Shown here one piece after another: positions 42,361-51,053 of a DNA stretch of 52,991 nucleotides. Position numbers and translations under genes: made by a program. The notes below the pieces were generated by a model. The model worked only from the letters and a program-made list of their open reading frames with translations, was not told where the DNA came from and did no database searches. Position 1 is the first letter of the stretch, and the number at the start of each line of letters is the position of its first letter. The stretch comes from an uncultured Muribaculum sp. (GTDB lineage: Bacteria > Bacteroidota > Bacteroidia > Bacteroidales > Muribaculaceae): NCBI GenBank assembly GCA_910578835.1, contig CAJTSK010000016.1, forward strand, positions 1-52,991. Direction: 5' to 3'.

Positions 42361-44127
42361 TCAGCGGCGTTTGGAAGCGCCTTTTTTATTTTTCTTGAAC
42401 TTGTCGAAATTGCCGTGTTTGTCCTTTTTTGCGCTTTTCTCGCCATCCTGCTTGCGGCGTGACGAGGCTCGTGAGTAATCTTTCTCAGGGTCGGCTATCT
42501 CGGCATATAGTTTATTGCCAACAAAGTCGGCACCGGTAAGTCCCTCGACTACGCGTCGGGCATCGGCTTTCTTCACGTCAAAGAGCGAGTAGCCCGGCAT
42601 GAGGTCGATTCGTCCCACATCGATGCGCGGGCCGTGGATTACATGCTTGAGGATGTCAATAAGGTTGCCGGCAAAAAATCCGTCATTTTTTCCTGCGTTG
42701 ACATATATGCGTGCCATGCCCCTGTCGGCGGTGCGGCGGTCTTTTTCCTCTGCCGAACGGGGCTTAGCCTTCTCCTTGCGCTCTTTTTTCGGCTTCTCGT
42801 CGATAAAGTCGATTTGGGGAGCGTCTTTGTAATACTCCAGCAGGCGGTTAAATTCGAGCGAGAGCATGCGCTTCAACAGGTCTTCTTCCGACAGCCATTC
42901 GAGCTTGCGCATCACTCCGGGCAGATATTTTCCTATCTCCTCGTCATCCACCTTTACGCGCTCAATCTTGTCGGCGAGATTATAGAGCTGCTTCTCGATG
43001 ATGTGTGCCGGAGTGGGCACTTCCTTGCGCTCAAATGTCTTGCCTATTCGCTTCTCGATGTCGCGCAGTCGTCCGCGTTCGCGGGAGTGGATGATGGCGA
43101 TTGACACGCCTGTCTTGCCGGCTCGGCCAGTACGACCGGAGCGATGGGTGTAGGTGGCTATGTCATCGGGAAGACCGTAATTGATTACGTGGGTCAGGTC
43201 GCTCACGTCAAGGCCGCGGGCTGCCACGTCGGTAGCCACGAGCAGACGCAACACCCTGTCGCGGAACTTCTTCATCACCATGTCGCGCTGAGCCTGCGAG
43301 AGTTCTCCGTGAAGGGAGTCGGCATTGTATCCGTCCTGTATCAGCCAGTCGGCAATCTCCTGGGTCTCTTTGCGTGTGCGGCAGAATATGATACCGTATA
43401 TGTTGGGGGTGTCGTCGGCGATACGCTTCAATGCGAGATATTTGTCACGCGCATGTACCATGTAATATATGTGCCTTACATTTTCGGCTCCGGTGTTTTT
43501 TGTGCCGATGACAAATTCCTGGGGGTCGTGCATGTACTTTGACGCAATTTTTGCAATCTCCTGTGGCATTGTTGCCGAGAAGAGCAGCATCTTCCTGTCG
43601 TCGGGCACATGACTGAGAATGTCGTTGATGTCGTCGACAAAACCCATGTTGAGCATTTCGTCGGCTTCATCAAGTATCACGGTGTGCACGTCGGCAAGCT
43701 TCACGACACCGCGGTTGATAAGGTCGATAAGTCGACCCGGGGTGGCGACAATCACCTGCACTCCCTTGCGGAGCGAGCGTATCTGGCTCTCGATGCTTGA
43801 ACCGCCATAGACAGGAATCACTTTCAGACCCTGGATATATTTTGAGAAATCGGCGAGGTCACTGCCTATCTGCAGGCAAAGCTCGCGAGTGGGAGCGATA
43901 ATAAGCGCTTGCGGCACATCCCTCGACGTGTCGATACGTTGCAATACCGGGAGTCCGAAAGCCGCAGTCTTTCCGGTACCTGTCTGCGCGAGGGCGATTA
44001 CGTCGCCATCTTCGTTTAAAAGGTGAGGTATCACCTTTTCCTGTACCGGCATGGGATTTTCAAATCCCAGCTCATGTATGGCTTTAAGAAGGTCATCCCT
44101 GACCCCCAGTTCTTCAAATGTCTTCAT
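42361..44127 (-). CDS. DEAD-box ATP-dependent RNA helicase (DeaD/CsdA type)
   Basis: Unwinds RNA in ribosome assembly and mRNA decay, especially in the cold. The 588-aa protein has all core motifs: AQTGTGKT, PTRELCLQI, the DEAD box (VILDEADEML), SAT, and HRSGRTGRAGKTG. A DbpA-like RNA-binding domain follows (about 465-540, ARIYVNAGKNDGFFAGNLIDIL). The tail is very basic (KDKHGNFDKFKKNKKG). It is monocistronic; der lies 35 bases upstream on the same strand. Confidence 0.93.
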   Translation of the reverse strand: MKTFEELGVRDDLLKAIHELGFENPMPVQEKVIPHLLNEDGDVIALAQTGTGKTAAFGLPVLQRIDTSRDVPQALIIAPTRELCLQIGSDLADFSKYIQGLKVIPVYGGSSIESQIRSLRKGVQVIVATPGRLIDLINRGVVKLADVHTVILDEADEMLNMGFVDDINDILSHVPDDRKMLLFSATMPQEIAKIASKYMHDPQEFVIGTKNTGAENVRHIYYMVHARDKYLALKRIADDTPNIYGIIFCRTRKETQEIADWLIQDGYNADSLHGELSQAQRDMVMKKFRDRVLRLLVATDVAARGLDVSDLTHVINYGLPDDIATYTHRSGRTGRAGKTGVSIAIIHSRERGRLRDIEKRIGKTFERKEVPTPAHIIEKQLYNLADKIERVKVDDEEIGKYLPGVMRKLEWLSEEDLLKRMLSLEFNRLLEYYKDAPQIDFIDEKPKKERKEKAKPRSAEEKDRRTADRGMARIYVNAGKNDGFFAGNLIDILKHVIHGPRIDVGRIDLMPGYSLFDVKKADARRVVEGLTGADFVGNKLYAEIADPEKDYSRASSRRKQDGEKSAKKDKHGNFDKFKKNKKGASKRR

Positions 44128-44162
44128 TATATAATTTAAATAAGTGGAGCGTGAGGCTTTTT

Positions 44163-45479
44163 TTACTTCTCACGCATAAAAATGTTTATCGGTGTGCCGG
44201 AGAAATCCCACTTTTCGCGAATCTTGTTTTCGAGATAACGGCGGTACGGCTCCTTGACCCACTGCGGCAGGTTACAGAAAAATACAAATGTAGGTATCTT
44301 CTGCTCTTTCAGCATGGTCACATACTTGATTTTGATATATTTTCCCTTGTTGGCGGGAGGGGGATAAGCGCCGATTACTTCCTGCATGTAGGTGTTGAGC
44401 TGGGAGGTCGGTATTATGCGCTCGCGGTTTTTATACACGTCGACGGCAGTCTCCAGCACCTTGAATATACGCTGTTTTGTCAACGCTGACCCGAATATGA
44501 TGGGGAAGTCGGTAAACGGGGCGAAACGATTGCGTATCGCTTCCTCGAAGTGACGTATCGCCACCTGTGACTTGTCTTGTACAAGGTCCCATTTGTTGAC
44601 ACACACCACAAGCCCTTTCTTGTTGCGCTGAATGAGGGAGAATATGCTGACATCCTGGCTCTCGATGCCGAGAGTGGCGTCAATCATGAGTATGCACACA
44701 TCAGATGCCTCGATAGAGCGTATTGAGCGTATTACTGAATAATATTCGATATCTTCGTTGACCTTGTTTTTCTTACGGATACCGGCGGTGTCCACAAGAT
44801 AGAAGTCAAAGCCAAACTTATTGTAGCGAGTGTATATTGAGTCGCGTGTGGTGCCGGCTATGTTGGTCACGATGTTGCGGTCTTCTCCGATAAATGAATT
44901 GATAATCGATGATTTACCCGCATTAGGGCGACCCACGATGGCAAAGCGCGGTATCTTTTCCAGATTTTCTTCCTCGGTGTCATCTTCGGGAAGGTCTTTT
45001 ACTATCTCGTCGAGCAGGTCGCCGGTGCCGTAGCCGTTTGCCGAGGAGATGGCATATGGCTCGCCAAGTCCGAGGCTGTAAAACTCAGGCACGTTATACA
45101 TCCAGTCGCCGGAGTCAACCTTGTTGGCGACAAGTATCACCGGCTTCTTGGAGCGGCGCAATATATTGGCGACATGGTCGTCAAGGTCGGTCACGCCGTT
45201 CATGGCGTCGACCACAAACAATATCACGTCGGCTTCTTCTATGGCGAGGTGTACCTGCTTGTTGATTTCGCTCTCGAAGATATCCTCGGAGTTGACAACC
45301 CATCCTCCGGTATCAACGATTGAGAACTCCTTGCCACACCAGTCGACCTTGCCATACTGGCGGTCGCGTGTGGTGCCTGCCGTGTCATCGACGATTGCCG
45401 TGCGGGTCTGCGTCAGTCGGTTGAAGAGTGTGGATTTGCCTACATTCGGACGTCCTACGATAGCTACAAGTCTTCCCAT
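44163..45479 (-). CDS. der: Ribosome-assembly GTPase Der
   Basis: The 438-aa protein has two tandem GTPase domains, with P-loops GRPNVGKSTLFNRL (about residue 8) and GRPNAGKSSIINSF (about 180). Switch motifs DTAGTTRD and IAGTTRDS, and NKVD/NKWD specificity motifs, are also present. It ends in a KH-like domain. It is essential for 50S subunit assembly. Length and order are standard. Confidence 0.95.
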   Translation of the reverse strand: MGRLVAIVGRPNVGKSTLFNRLTQTRTAIVDDTAGTTRDRQYGKVDWCGKEFSIVDTGGWVVNSEDIFESEINKQVHLAIEEADVILFVVDAMNGVTDLDDHVANILRRSKKPVILVANKVDSGDWMYNVPEFYSLGLGEPYAISSANGYGTGDLLDEIVKDLPEDDTEEENLEKIPRFAIVGRPNAGKSSIINSFIGEDRNIVTNIAGTTRDSIYTRYNKFGFDFYLVDTAGIRKKNKVNEDIEYYSVIRSIRSIEASDVCILMIDATLGIESQDVSIFSLIQRNKKGLVVCVNKWDLVQDKSQVAIRHFEEAIRNRFAPFTDFPIIFGSALTKQRIFKVLETAVDVYKNRERIIPTSQLNTYMQEVIGAYPPPANKGKYIKIKYVTMLKEQKIPTFVFFCNLPQWVKEPYRRYLENKIREKWDFSGTPINIFMREK

Positions 45480-45560
45480 ATTACTTTATTTTGGTCAATC
45501 TAAACTGCAAATATAACAATTTTGACTCACATATGCCCTATGTAGAGCCTGTTTTGTCGT

Positions 45561-46295
45561 TCAAAAATTGTCATGGTTGCTATTTTTGTTAGTAAACTCT
45601 GCGTTAAATAGTGCCGGGGCGTTGCGCTTGTTGTACCGTTGCACCCAGTTGGTGATATACACCGTGAAGAGGGGAAACATCATCATTCCCATGCCGGCGA
45701 GTATCACAGCGAGTATTTTGCCCACTATCGTGACCGGATATATATTGCTGCCTATAGTCGTAGCATCCATAAACGCCCACCATAATGCCGCCCCGTAGTT
45801 TGGCACCATGTTGTTGACCGGTGCCTCCAGCTCGAAAAATATCAGGCTTCCGAAATATATCACCGACAGGGTGATGGAGATATAAGAGAGAAGCAGCGAT
45901 GACAGGGCGTTGTCGGTCATGTAGCCGATTACTATTGCCAGGGCGAGTGCGCCCCGGGCAAGCGGTATGAATCTTATGAAGTAAAGTGCTTCAGCCGAAA
46001 ACTCCACATGCCAGAGGTTTATGATGTTGAGGTAAGGTATCGACAACAGGAGGAAAAACCACCGGTGTCTTACATATTTCAACTTGTCTTCCGCGAGAAA
46101 AAGCTCCACAAAGAAGTCAATCATAAACACTATGCACACCCACAGCTGGAAAGTCATGTAATTCTTGTTTTCCAGGAAGTTGACCCCGGTGAAGGTGTCG
46201 ATGGAGATATACACGATTAGTCCCAGCGACAGTCCGAGCACCAGTATGTACAATATACGCTTGATGTATTTTTTATCCCTCTCGGTAAGTTTCAT
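45561..46295 (-). CDS. Ion channel family protein with atypical selectivity filter
   Basis: The 244-aa membrane protein has about six transmembrane segments and looks like a voltage-gated-type or ion-transporter family cation channel. The pore loop reads WWAFMDATTIGSNIYPVT, where TVGYGD is expected in K+ channels. The filter is therefore TTIGSN and ion selectivity is unclear. The C-terminal tail is short and basic. I start at 46295 (MKLTERDKKY), because the extra 28 residues upstream are rich in basic residues with no family match and cross the repeat word at 46313. Confidence 0.72.
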   Translation of the reverse strand: MKLTERDKKYIKRILYILVLGLSLGLIVYISIDTFTGVNFLENKNYMTFQLWVCIVFMIDFFVELFLAEDKLKYVRHRWFFLLLSIPYLNIINLWHVEFSAEALYFIRFIPLARGALALAIVIGYMTDNALSSLLLSYISITLSVIYFGSLIFFELEAPVNNMVPNYGAALWWAFMDATTIGSNIYPVTIVGKILAVILAGMGMMMFPLFTVYITNWVQRYNKRNAPALFNAEFTNKNSNHDNF

Positions 46296-46312
46296 ATTGA
46301 TATGGCATTTAA

Positions 46313-46329
46313 GAGCTTGTTTAGTAATA
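46313..46329. repeat. Solo copy of the MITE end word before the ion channel gene
   Basis: GAGCTTGTTTAGTAATA matches the start of the 348-bp element at 42004 with one mismatch. It sits in the 5' leader of the channel gene, 17 bases before the start codon, flanked by TTTAA. Confidence 0.5.
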
Positions 46330-46389
46330 ATTATAACATCGCGGGCGCGCATTTTGATTGCTGTATGTCGCCTTTTCATGAAAAGTGGT

Positions 46390-46397
46390 TATCTTTG
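46390..46397 (+). promoter_or_regulatory. -7 element of nfo
   Basis: TATCTTTG lies 34 bases before the nfo start. It is followed by GTTATTAAACAATAAC, which again resembles the TTATTAAACAA word of the repeat. No -33 box was found at the expected distance. Confidence 0.5.
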
Positions 46398-46430
46398 TGT
46401 TATTAAACAATAACTAAGAAATAGACTGAT

Positions 46431-47276
46431 ATGAAATATGTAGGCGCTCATGTAGCGGTTGCCGGCGGAGTCAGTTCCGCTCCGATAAATGCCGCTGCGA
46501 TAGGGGCAAAGGCGTTTGCCCTCTTCACCCGTAACCCGTCACGCTGGACCAGTAAGCCTATTACTGGGAAAGAAGCCGAGGCTTTTAAGGCTAACTGTGC
46601 CGAAAAGGGTTATTTCCCCGGTTGCATACTCCCTCACGACAGCTACCTGATTAATCTCGGGTCGCCCGACGAGGCAAAGCTGGCGCAGTCGCGTGAGGCT
46701 TTCCTTGACGAATTTCGCCGTTGCGAGCAGCTTGGGCTTTCGATGCTTAACTTCCATCCGGGCAGTCATCTGAAGCAGATGGCTGTTGATGCGTGTCTCG
46801 ACCGTATCGCCGAGTCGATTAATCTGACGCTTGCCGATACAGAGGGCGTGAAGGCTGTGATTGAGAATACTGCCGGACAGGGAAGCAATCTCGGATTTTC
46901 CTTTGAGCAGATTGCCCGCATAATCGACGGCGTGGAAGACAAGTCGAGGGTGGGGGTGTGTATCGACACGTGTCACACTTTTGCCGCCGGTTACGACATA
47001 GCCACCGATGAGGGGTATGAGGCTGTGTGGAAGGAGTTTGACGCGACAATCGGCTTGACCTATCTGAGCGCGATGCATATCAACGACAGTAAGAAAGGAC
47101 TTGCCTCGCGTGTCGACCGCCATGAGAGCCTTGGCAAGGGCGCTATCGGCAGCCGCCTGTTTGAACTTCTCATGAATGACCCGCGCACCGACAATATCCC
47201 TCTCATCCTGGAGACCCCCGACGAGACTATCTGGGCTGATGAAATAGCCTGGATGTACTCGCTCATAAAAGACTGA
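46431..47276 (+). CDS. nfo: Endonuclease IV (AP endonuclease)
   Basis: Cuts DNA at abasic sites in base excision repair. The 281-aa TIM-barrel enzyme shows the tri-zinc-site motifs: GAHVAVAGG at the N terminus, LNFHPGSH, VIENTAGQG, VCIDTCHTFAAGYD and MHINDSKKGLASRVDRHESLGKG. Length and start are standard. Confidence 0.95.
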   Translation: MKYVGAHVAVAGGVSSAPINAAAIGAKAFALFTRNPSRWTSKPITGKEAEAFKANCAEKGYFPGCILPHDSYLINLGSPDEAKLAQSREAFLDEFRRCEQLGLSMLNFHPGSHLKQMAVDACLDRIAESINLTLADTEGVKAVIENTAGQGSNLGFSFEQIARIIDGVEDKSRVGVCIDTCHTFAAGYDIATDEGYEAVWKEFDATIGLTYLSAMHINDSKKGLASRVDRHESLGKGAIGSRLFELLMNDPRTDNIPLILETPDETIWADEIAWMYSLIKD

Positions 47277-47345
47277 CCCGGGAGTGAAAATTGTGTATGT
47301 GGGGGATAATTTGTAATTTAGCGAGATAATTTTGAAAATTCTGAA

Positions 47346-48452
47346 ATGAAAGATAATAAAAATATTAAAGTCGGCATCACGCATGGCGACATTAACGGCA
47401 TAGGATATGAGGTAATACTCAAGGCTCTTGAGGACCCTCGCATGACAGAGCTATGCACTCCTGTCATATACGGGTCGGCAAAGATTGCCGCGTATTATCG
47501 CAAGGGCGCTGACCTTCCGCAGGTCAACATGACTACCGTAGCCTCGGCTGTCGAGGCGCGCGACGGTGAGGTGAGCATTGTCAATGTTGTGCCCGAGGAT
47601 ACAAAGATAGAGCCCGGCGTGGTGTCAAAGGTTGCCGGAGAGGCGGCGTTTATCGCCCTTGAACGTGCTGTCGCCGACATGCGTAAGGGGGAGATTGATG
47701 TGGTTGTCACAGCGCCTATCAACAAAGATTCGATACAGAGCGACACATTCCGCTTCCCCGGTCATACGGAGTACCTTGAAGCATCAATCGGCGACGGCGA
47801 CAAGAGCCTTATGATATTGTGCAGCGACACTCTGAGAGTGGCGCTTGTAACGACCCACATGCCTATCTCCAAAATCGCGGGGGCTATCACCCGTGAGGCT
47901 ATATTGGAGAAGCTGGCGATTTTTGACAAGTCGTTGCGCCGTGACTTCGCTATCCGCGCTCCGCGTATCGCTGTGCTTGCCCTTAATCCCCATGCCGGTG
48001 AAAACGGGCTGCTCGGTGCCGAAGAGAAAGATATTATCGCGCCGGCTGTCGAAGAAGCCCGCAAGTCAGGCATGTTGGCGTTCGGTCCCTATGCCGCCGA
48101 CGGGTTTTTCGGCTCGGAGGCATACACCAAGTTTGACGGAATACTCGCCATGTACCATGACCAGGGGCTTGCGCCGTTCAAGACAATCGCGATGGAGAGC
48201 GGCGTGAATTTCACTGCCGGACTCCCGTTTGTGCGCACTTCCCCCGACCACGGCACAGGCTTTGACATCGCCGGAAAGGGCGAGGCGTCGGAGGTGTCGA
48301 TGCGCCAGGCTATCTACATGGCTATCGATGTGTACCGAAACCGCAAGGATTACGACAGGGCTTACCGCAATCCCCTGCGCAAGCAATATTTTGAGAAAGG
48401 AAAAGATAATGTGGTGCTTGACCTGTCAAAAGATGACAGCGACCACGCTTAA
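47346..48452 (+). CDS. pdxA: 4-hydroxythreonine-4-phosphate dehydrogenase
   Basis: Catalyses an oxidation in DXP-dependent pyridoxal phosphate synthesis. The 368-aa protein shows THGDINGIGYEVI at the N terminus, the TAPINKDSIQS segment, FPGHTEYL, and the conserved ALNPHAGENGLLG and MYHDQGLAPFKTIAM blocks with metal-binding His. It sits 69 bases after nfo and 21 bases before the inositol-cluster nucleotidyltransferase, so it may be cotranscribed with that cluster. Confidence 0.94.
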   Translation: MKDNKNIKVGITHGDINGIGYEVILKALEDPRMTELCTPVIYGSAKIAAYYRKGADLPQVNMTTVASAVEARDGEVSIVNVVPEDTKIEPGVVSKVAGEAAFIALERAVADMRKGEIDVVVTAPINKDSIQSDTFRFPGHTEYLEASIGDGDKSLMILCSDTLRVALVTTHMPISKIAGAITREAILEKLAIFDKSLRRDFAIRAPRIAVLALNPHAGENGLLGAEEKDIIAPAVEEARKSGMLAFGPYAADGFFGSEAYTKFDGILAMYHDQGLAPFKTIAMESGVNFTAGLPFVRTSPDHGTGFDIAGKGEASEVSMRQAIYMAIDVYRNRKDYDRAYRNPLRKQYFEKGKDNVVLDLSKDDSDHA

Positions 48453-48473
48453 TCAATCATAAACCAACGCCTG

Positions 48474-49175
48474 ATGAATTATGCTATAATCGCTGCAGGA
48501 GAGGGGTCGCGTCTCGCCCAGGAGGGAGTGGCGTTGCCCAAGCCGCTTGTGCGTCTCAACGGCATCCCCATGATAAAGCGTCTGATTGATATCATGATGC
48601 AGTGTAATCCCGAGTCGCTGTCGATTATCGTCAACGAACAGATGACCGAGGTGAGGGAATATATCGAGGGGCTTTCGCTTCCGGTGCCTCTGCACCTTGT
48701 CGTGAAGTCCACTCCAAGTTCGATGCACTCGTTTTGGGAGGTGAGCCGGGCTTTCCCCTCACGGGGCAAGTTTGTGCTTACGACCGTCGACACTATCTTC
48801 CGTGAAGATGAGTTCCGTGAATATGTCGAGGCGTTTGAGGCAAGTGACGATGCCGACGGCTACATGGCCGTGACCTCGTTTATCGATGATGAGAAGCCGC
48901 TTTACATCGATGTCGATGACGATATGTGGATTACCGCGTTTTGCGATGCCGCTTTTGACGGCGTTAAATATATCTCGGGCGGTGTCTACGGGCTTACGCC
49001 GCCGGCGCTTGGGGTGCTTGACCGCTGCATGAAAGAGGGGGTCAGCCGCATGCGCAATTATCAGCGCGCGCTTGTCGACGCCGGGCTGCATCTGCGTGCC
49101 TATCCGTTTAAAAAGATAGTGGATGTGGACCACGCGGGCGACATAGCCACTGCCGAGGCGTTTATCGCCGGGTAA
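48474..49175 (+). CDS. NTP transferase-family protein (inositol-lipid cluster)
   Basis: The 233-aa protein is a sugar-nucleotide type pyrophosphorylase: an N-terminal glycine-rich loop (IIAAGEGSRL), KPLVRLNG, a strand ending in Asp (LTTVDTIF), GVYGLTPPALG and a C-terminal VDVDHAGD. The CDP-alcohol phosphatidyltransferase and myo-inositol-phosphate synthase downstream suggest it could make CDP-inositol from CTP and inositol phosphate, as in the archaeal IPCT route. That is inference; another phospho-sugar or alcohol substrate is possible. Confidence 0.7.
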   Translation: MNYAIIAAGEGSRLAQEGVALPKPLVRLNGIPMIKRLIDIMMQCNPESLSIIVNEQMTEVREYIEGLSLPVPLHLVVKSTPSSMHSFWEVSRAFPSRGKFVLTTVDTIFREDEFREYVEAFEASDDADGYMAVTSFIDDEKPLYIDVDDDMWITAFCDAAFDGVKYISGGVYGLTPPALGVLDRCMKEGVSRMRNYQRALVDAGLHLRAYPFKKIVDVDHAGDIATAEAFIAG

Positions 49176-49223
49176 TGACTGTCGCCTCTCAACAATCACT
49201 AAACCAATTATTTCCAATATACA

Positions 49224-50087
49224 ATGGCTGAAATAAAGATAGCCGGCATAATGAGGGCGGGCGCTTACTCCCCCAACCACATAGGTAACGATGCCGCCAT
49301 ATTTAATGCCACCGCCGACCAGTTGCGCAAGCGTGGATGTGAAGTCAATATCTACAGCGAGGAGCAGTTTATTGCCGGCGACGTGAAAGAAGACATAATC
49401 ATGAATATGTGTCGCGAAATGAAGTCGATTCATCTGCTTCAGAAACGCGAAGACGAGGGTGCGCTTGTCATTAACTCCGGCTACGGTATTGAAAATTGTA
49501 CACGCGAGCGCATGACACGCATACTCTTGGGCTCCAACATCCCTTATCCTGAAAGCCTCATGGTCAATACCGACGAGGGAGTGACCGCCGCCCTGAAAAA
49601 AGGCGGGTTCACCCAGTGCTGGATAAAGCGAGGCGATTTCCACGCCATGCACAAGGAGGATGTAAGCTATGTGCGTCACCCCGAGGAGGCGCAGGAAGTG
49701 CTTCAGGAATATTTTCTCCGTGGCATACGCCGTGCGGTCATCAACCGTCATCTTGTCGGCGACCTGATAAAGTTTTACGGCGTCCAGGGGACACCCTTCT
49801 TCTTCTGGTTCTATCCATTTGACGAGGGTCACTCAAAGTATGGTCACGAAGCTATCAACGGCAAGTCGACAGGAATCGTGTTTGACGAAAAGCATATGCG
49901 CGATATATGTCAGCGAGCCAGTGAGGTGCTTGACGTGAAAGTCTACGGCGGCGACTGCATAGTCAGTCCGGAGGGCGACATACGCATCATCGATTTTAAC
50001 GACTGGCCCAGCTTTGCGCCCTGTCGCATGGACGCGGCGCCGCATATTGCAAAATGTGTGCTTACAGCAATAAAAGATAGAAAATAA
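49224..50087 (+). CDS. ATP-grasp-like protein (inositol-lipid cluster)
   Basis: The 287-aa soluble protein shows a C-terminal ATP-grasp-like pattern: CWIKRGDFHAM, and VYGGDCIVSPEGDIRIIDFNDWP with the metal-binding D and N. An N-terminal pre-ATP-grasp-type domain (about 1-100) precedes it. ATP-grasp enzymes join a carboxylate to an amine or similar nucleophile. The substrate is unknown. It lies between the NTP transferase and the CDP-alcohol phosphatidyltransferase, so it may modify the inositol-lipid head group or an amino acid attached to it. Confidence 0.65.
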   Translation: MAEIKIAGIMRAGAYSPNHIGNDAAIFNATADQLRKRGCEVNIYSEEQFIAGDVKEDIIMNMCREMKSIHLLQKREDEGALVINSGYGIENCTRERMTRILLGSNIPYPESLMVNTDEGVTAALKKGGFTQCWIKRGDFHAMHKEDVSYVRHPEEAQEVLQEYFLRGIRRAVINRHLVGDLIKFYGVQGTPFFFWFYPFDEGHSKYGHEAINGKSTGIVFDEKHMRDICQRASEVLDVKVYGGDCIVSPEGDIRIIDFNDWPSFAPCRMDAAPHIAKCVLTAIKDRK

Positions 50088-50096
50088 TCAACGGTT

Positions 50097-51053
50097 ATGG
50101 ACAATGAAATAAAAGTGGCTTCACCTGAGAAGGTGAGCTATCGCGATACCTTGAAGTCGATGGACACCGAGGAGCATATCGACCTCGCATTTTACCGTCC
50201 TATAGGCTATATGTGGGCGTGTCTTGCCAAAAAGCTCGGCGTGACCCCTAATGCCATTACCATTGCCTCGATATTTCTTGGCATAGGTGCGGGGGTGATG
50301 TTTTACTACCCCGACATGTGGCTTAATGTGATAGGCATGCTGCTTCTGGTGTGGGCAAACTCGTTTGACTCCGCCGACGGACAGCTTGCACGCATGACAA
50401 AGCAGTATTCACGTATCGGAAGAATCCTTGACGGACTCTCGGGCGATATATGGTTTGCCACGATATATGTCGCCATATGCCTAAGGGAAAACATGACTTC
50501 CGGATTTTTTTCGGCTCATCCCTGGGTGATATGGGTGGTGGCTGTCGTAACGGGTCTATGCCATGCCAAGCAGGCTGCGAGCGCCGACTATTACAGGCAG
50601 TTTCACCTTTATTTCCTCAAAGGAGAGGAGGGTAGCGAGCTTGATTCTGCCGCCGACCTGAAGCAGAAACTTGCAGAGCTTTCATGGAGCGGAAATTTCT
50701 GGAAGAAACTCACGTTGACTTTCTATACCAATTATACTGTCAACCAGGAGTCACATACTCAATGGATGCAACGCCTGCGCGCAGAGCTTCACCGCCGTTT
50801 CCCTTCGGGAAAGATACCGGCTGCCTTCCGCGAGGCGTTCCGCAAGGAGAGCCTTCCATTGATGAAGTACACCAACATACTGTCGTTTAACTGGCGCACT
50901 ATCGCCTTGTTTACCTCCTTGTTCCTGCAGATGCCGTGGCTCTATTTCGCATTTGAGCTGACTGTGCTTAACATACTCCTTATATATATGTGTGTGCGAC
51001 ACGAGCGCATATGCCGGAAATTTACACAACAATTGAAAGATGGACTCTATTAA
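50097..51053 (+). CDS. CDP-alcohol phosphatidyltransferase (inositol-lipid synthase candidate)
   Basis: The 318-aa inner-membrane enzyme joins an alcohol or phospho-alcohol to a CDP-activated lipid or the reverse. The catalytic motif begins normally (D91, D94-G95, A98-R99, G108, D112). The fourth Asp, expected at 116, is Gly, and Asp occurs at 117, one residue late. About 5-6 membrane segments surround it (LGIGAGVMFYY, WLNVIGMLLLVW). With the downstream inositol-phosphate synthase it should make phosphatidylinositol or an inositol sphingolipid. Confidence 0.8.
   Translation: MDNEIKVASPEKVSYRDTLKSMDTEEHIDLAFYRPIGYMWACLAKKLGVTPNAITIASIFLGIGAGVMFYYPDMWLNVIGMLLLVWANSFDSADGQLARMTKQYSRIGRILDGLSGDIWFATIYVAICLRENMTSGFFSAHPWVIWVVAVVTGLCHAKQAASADYYRQFHLYFLKGEEGSELDSAADLKQKLAELSWSGNFWKKLTLTFYTNYTVNQESHTQWMQRLRAELHRRFPSGKIPAAFREAFRKESLPLMKYTNILSFNWRTIALFTSLFLQMPWLYFAFELTVLNILLIYMCVRHERICRKFTQQLKDGLY

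Noticed and set aside
46539..47384. A 281-codon minus-strand frame opposite nfo
   Set aside because: The nfo frame has all endonuclease IV motifs; the opposite frame shows none and is a by-product of codon bias.
48759..49832. A 357-codon minus-strand frame across the NTP transferase and ATP-grasp-like genes
   Set aside because: It spans two recognisable genes and the gap between them, with no family match.
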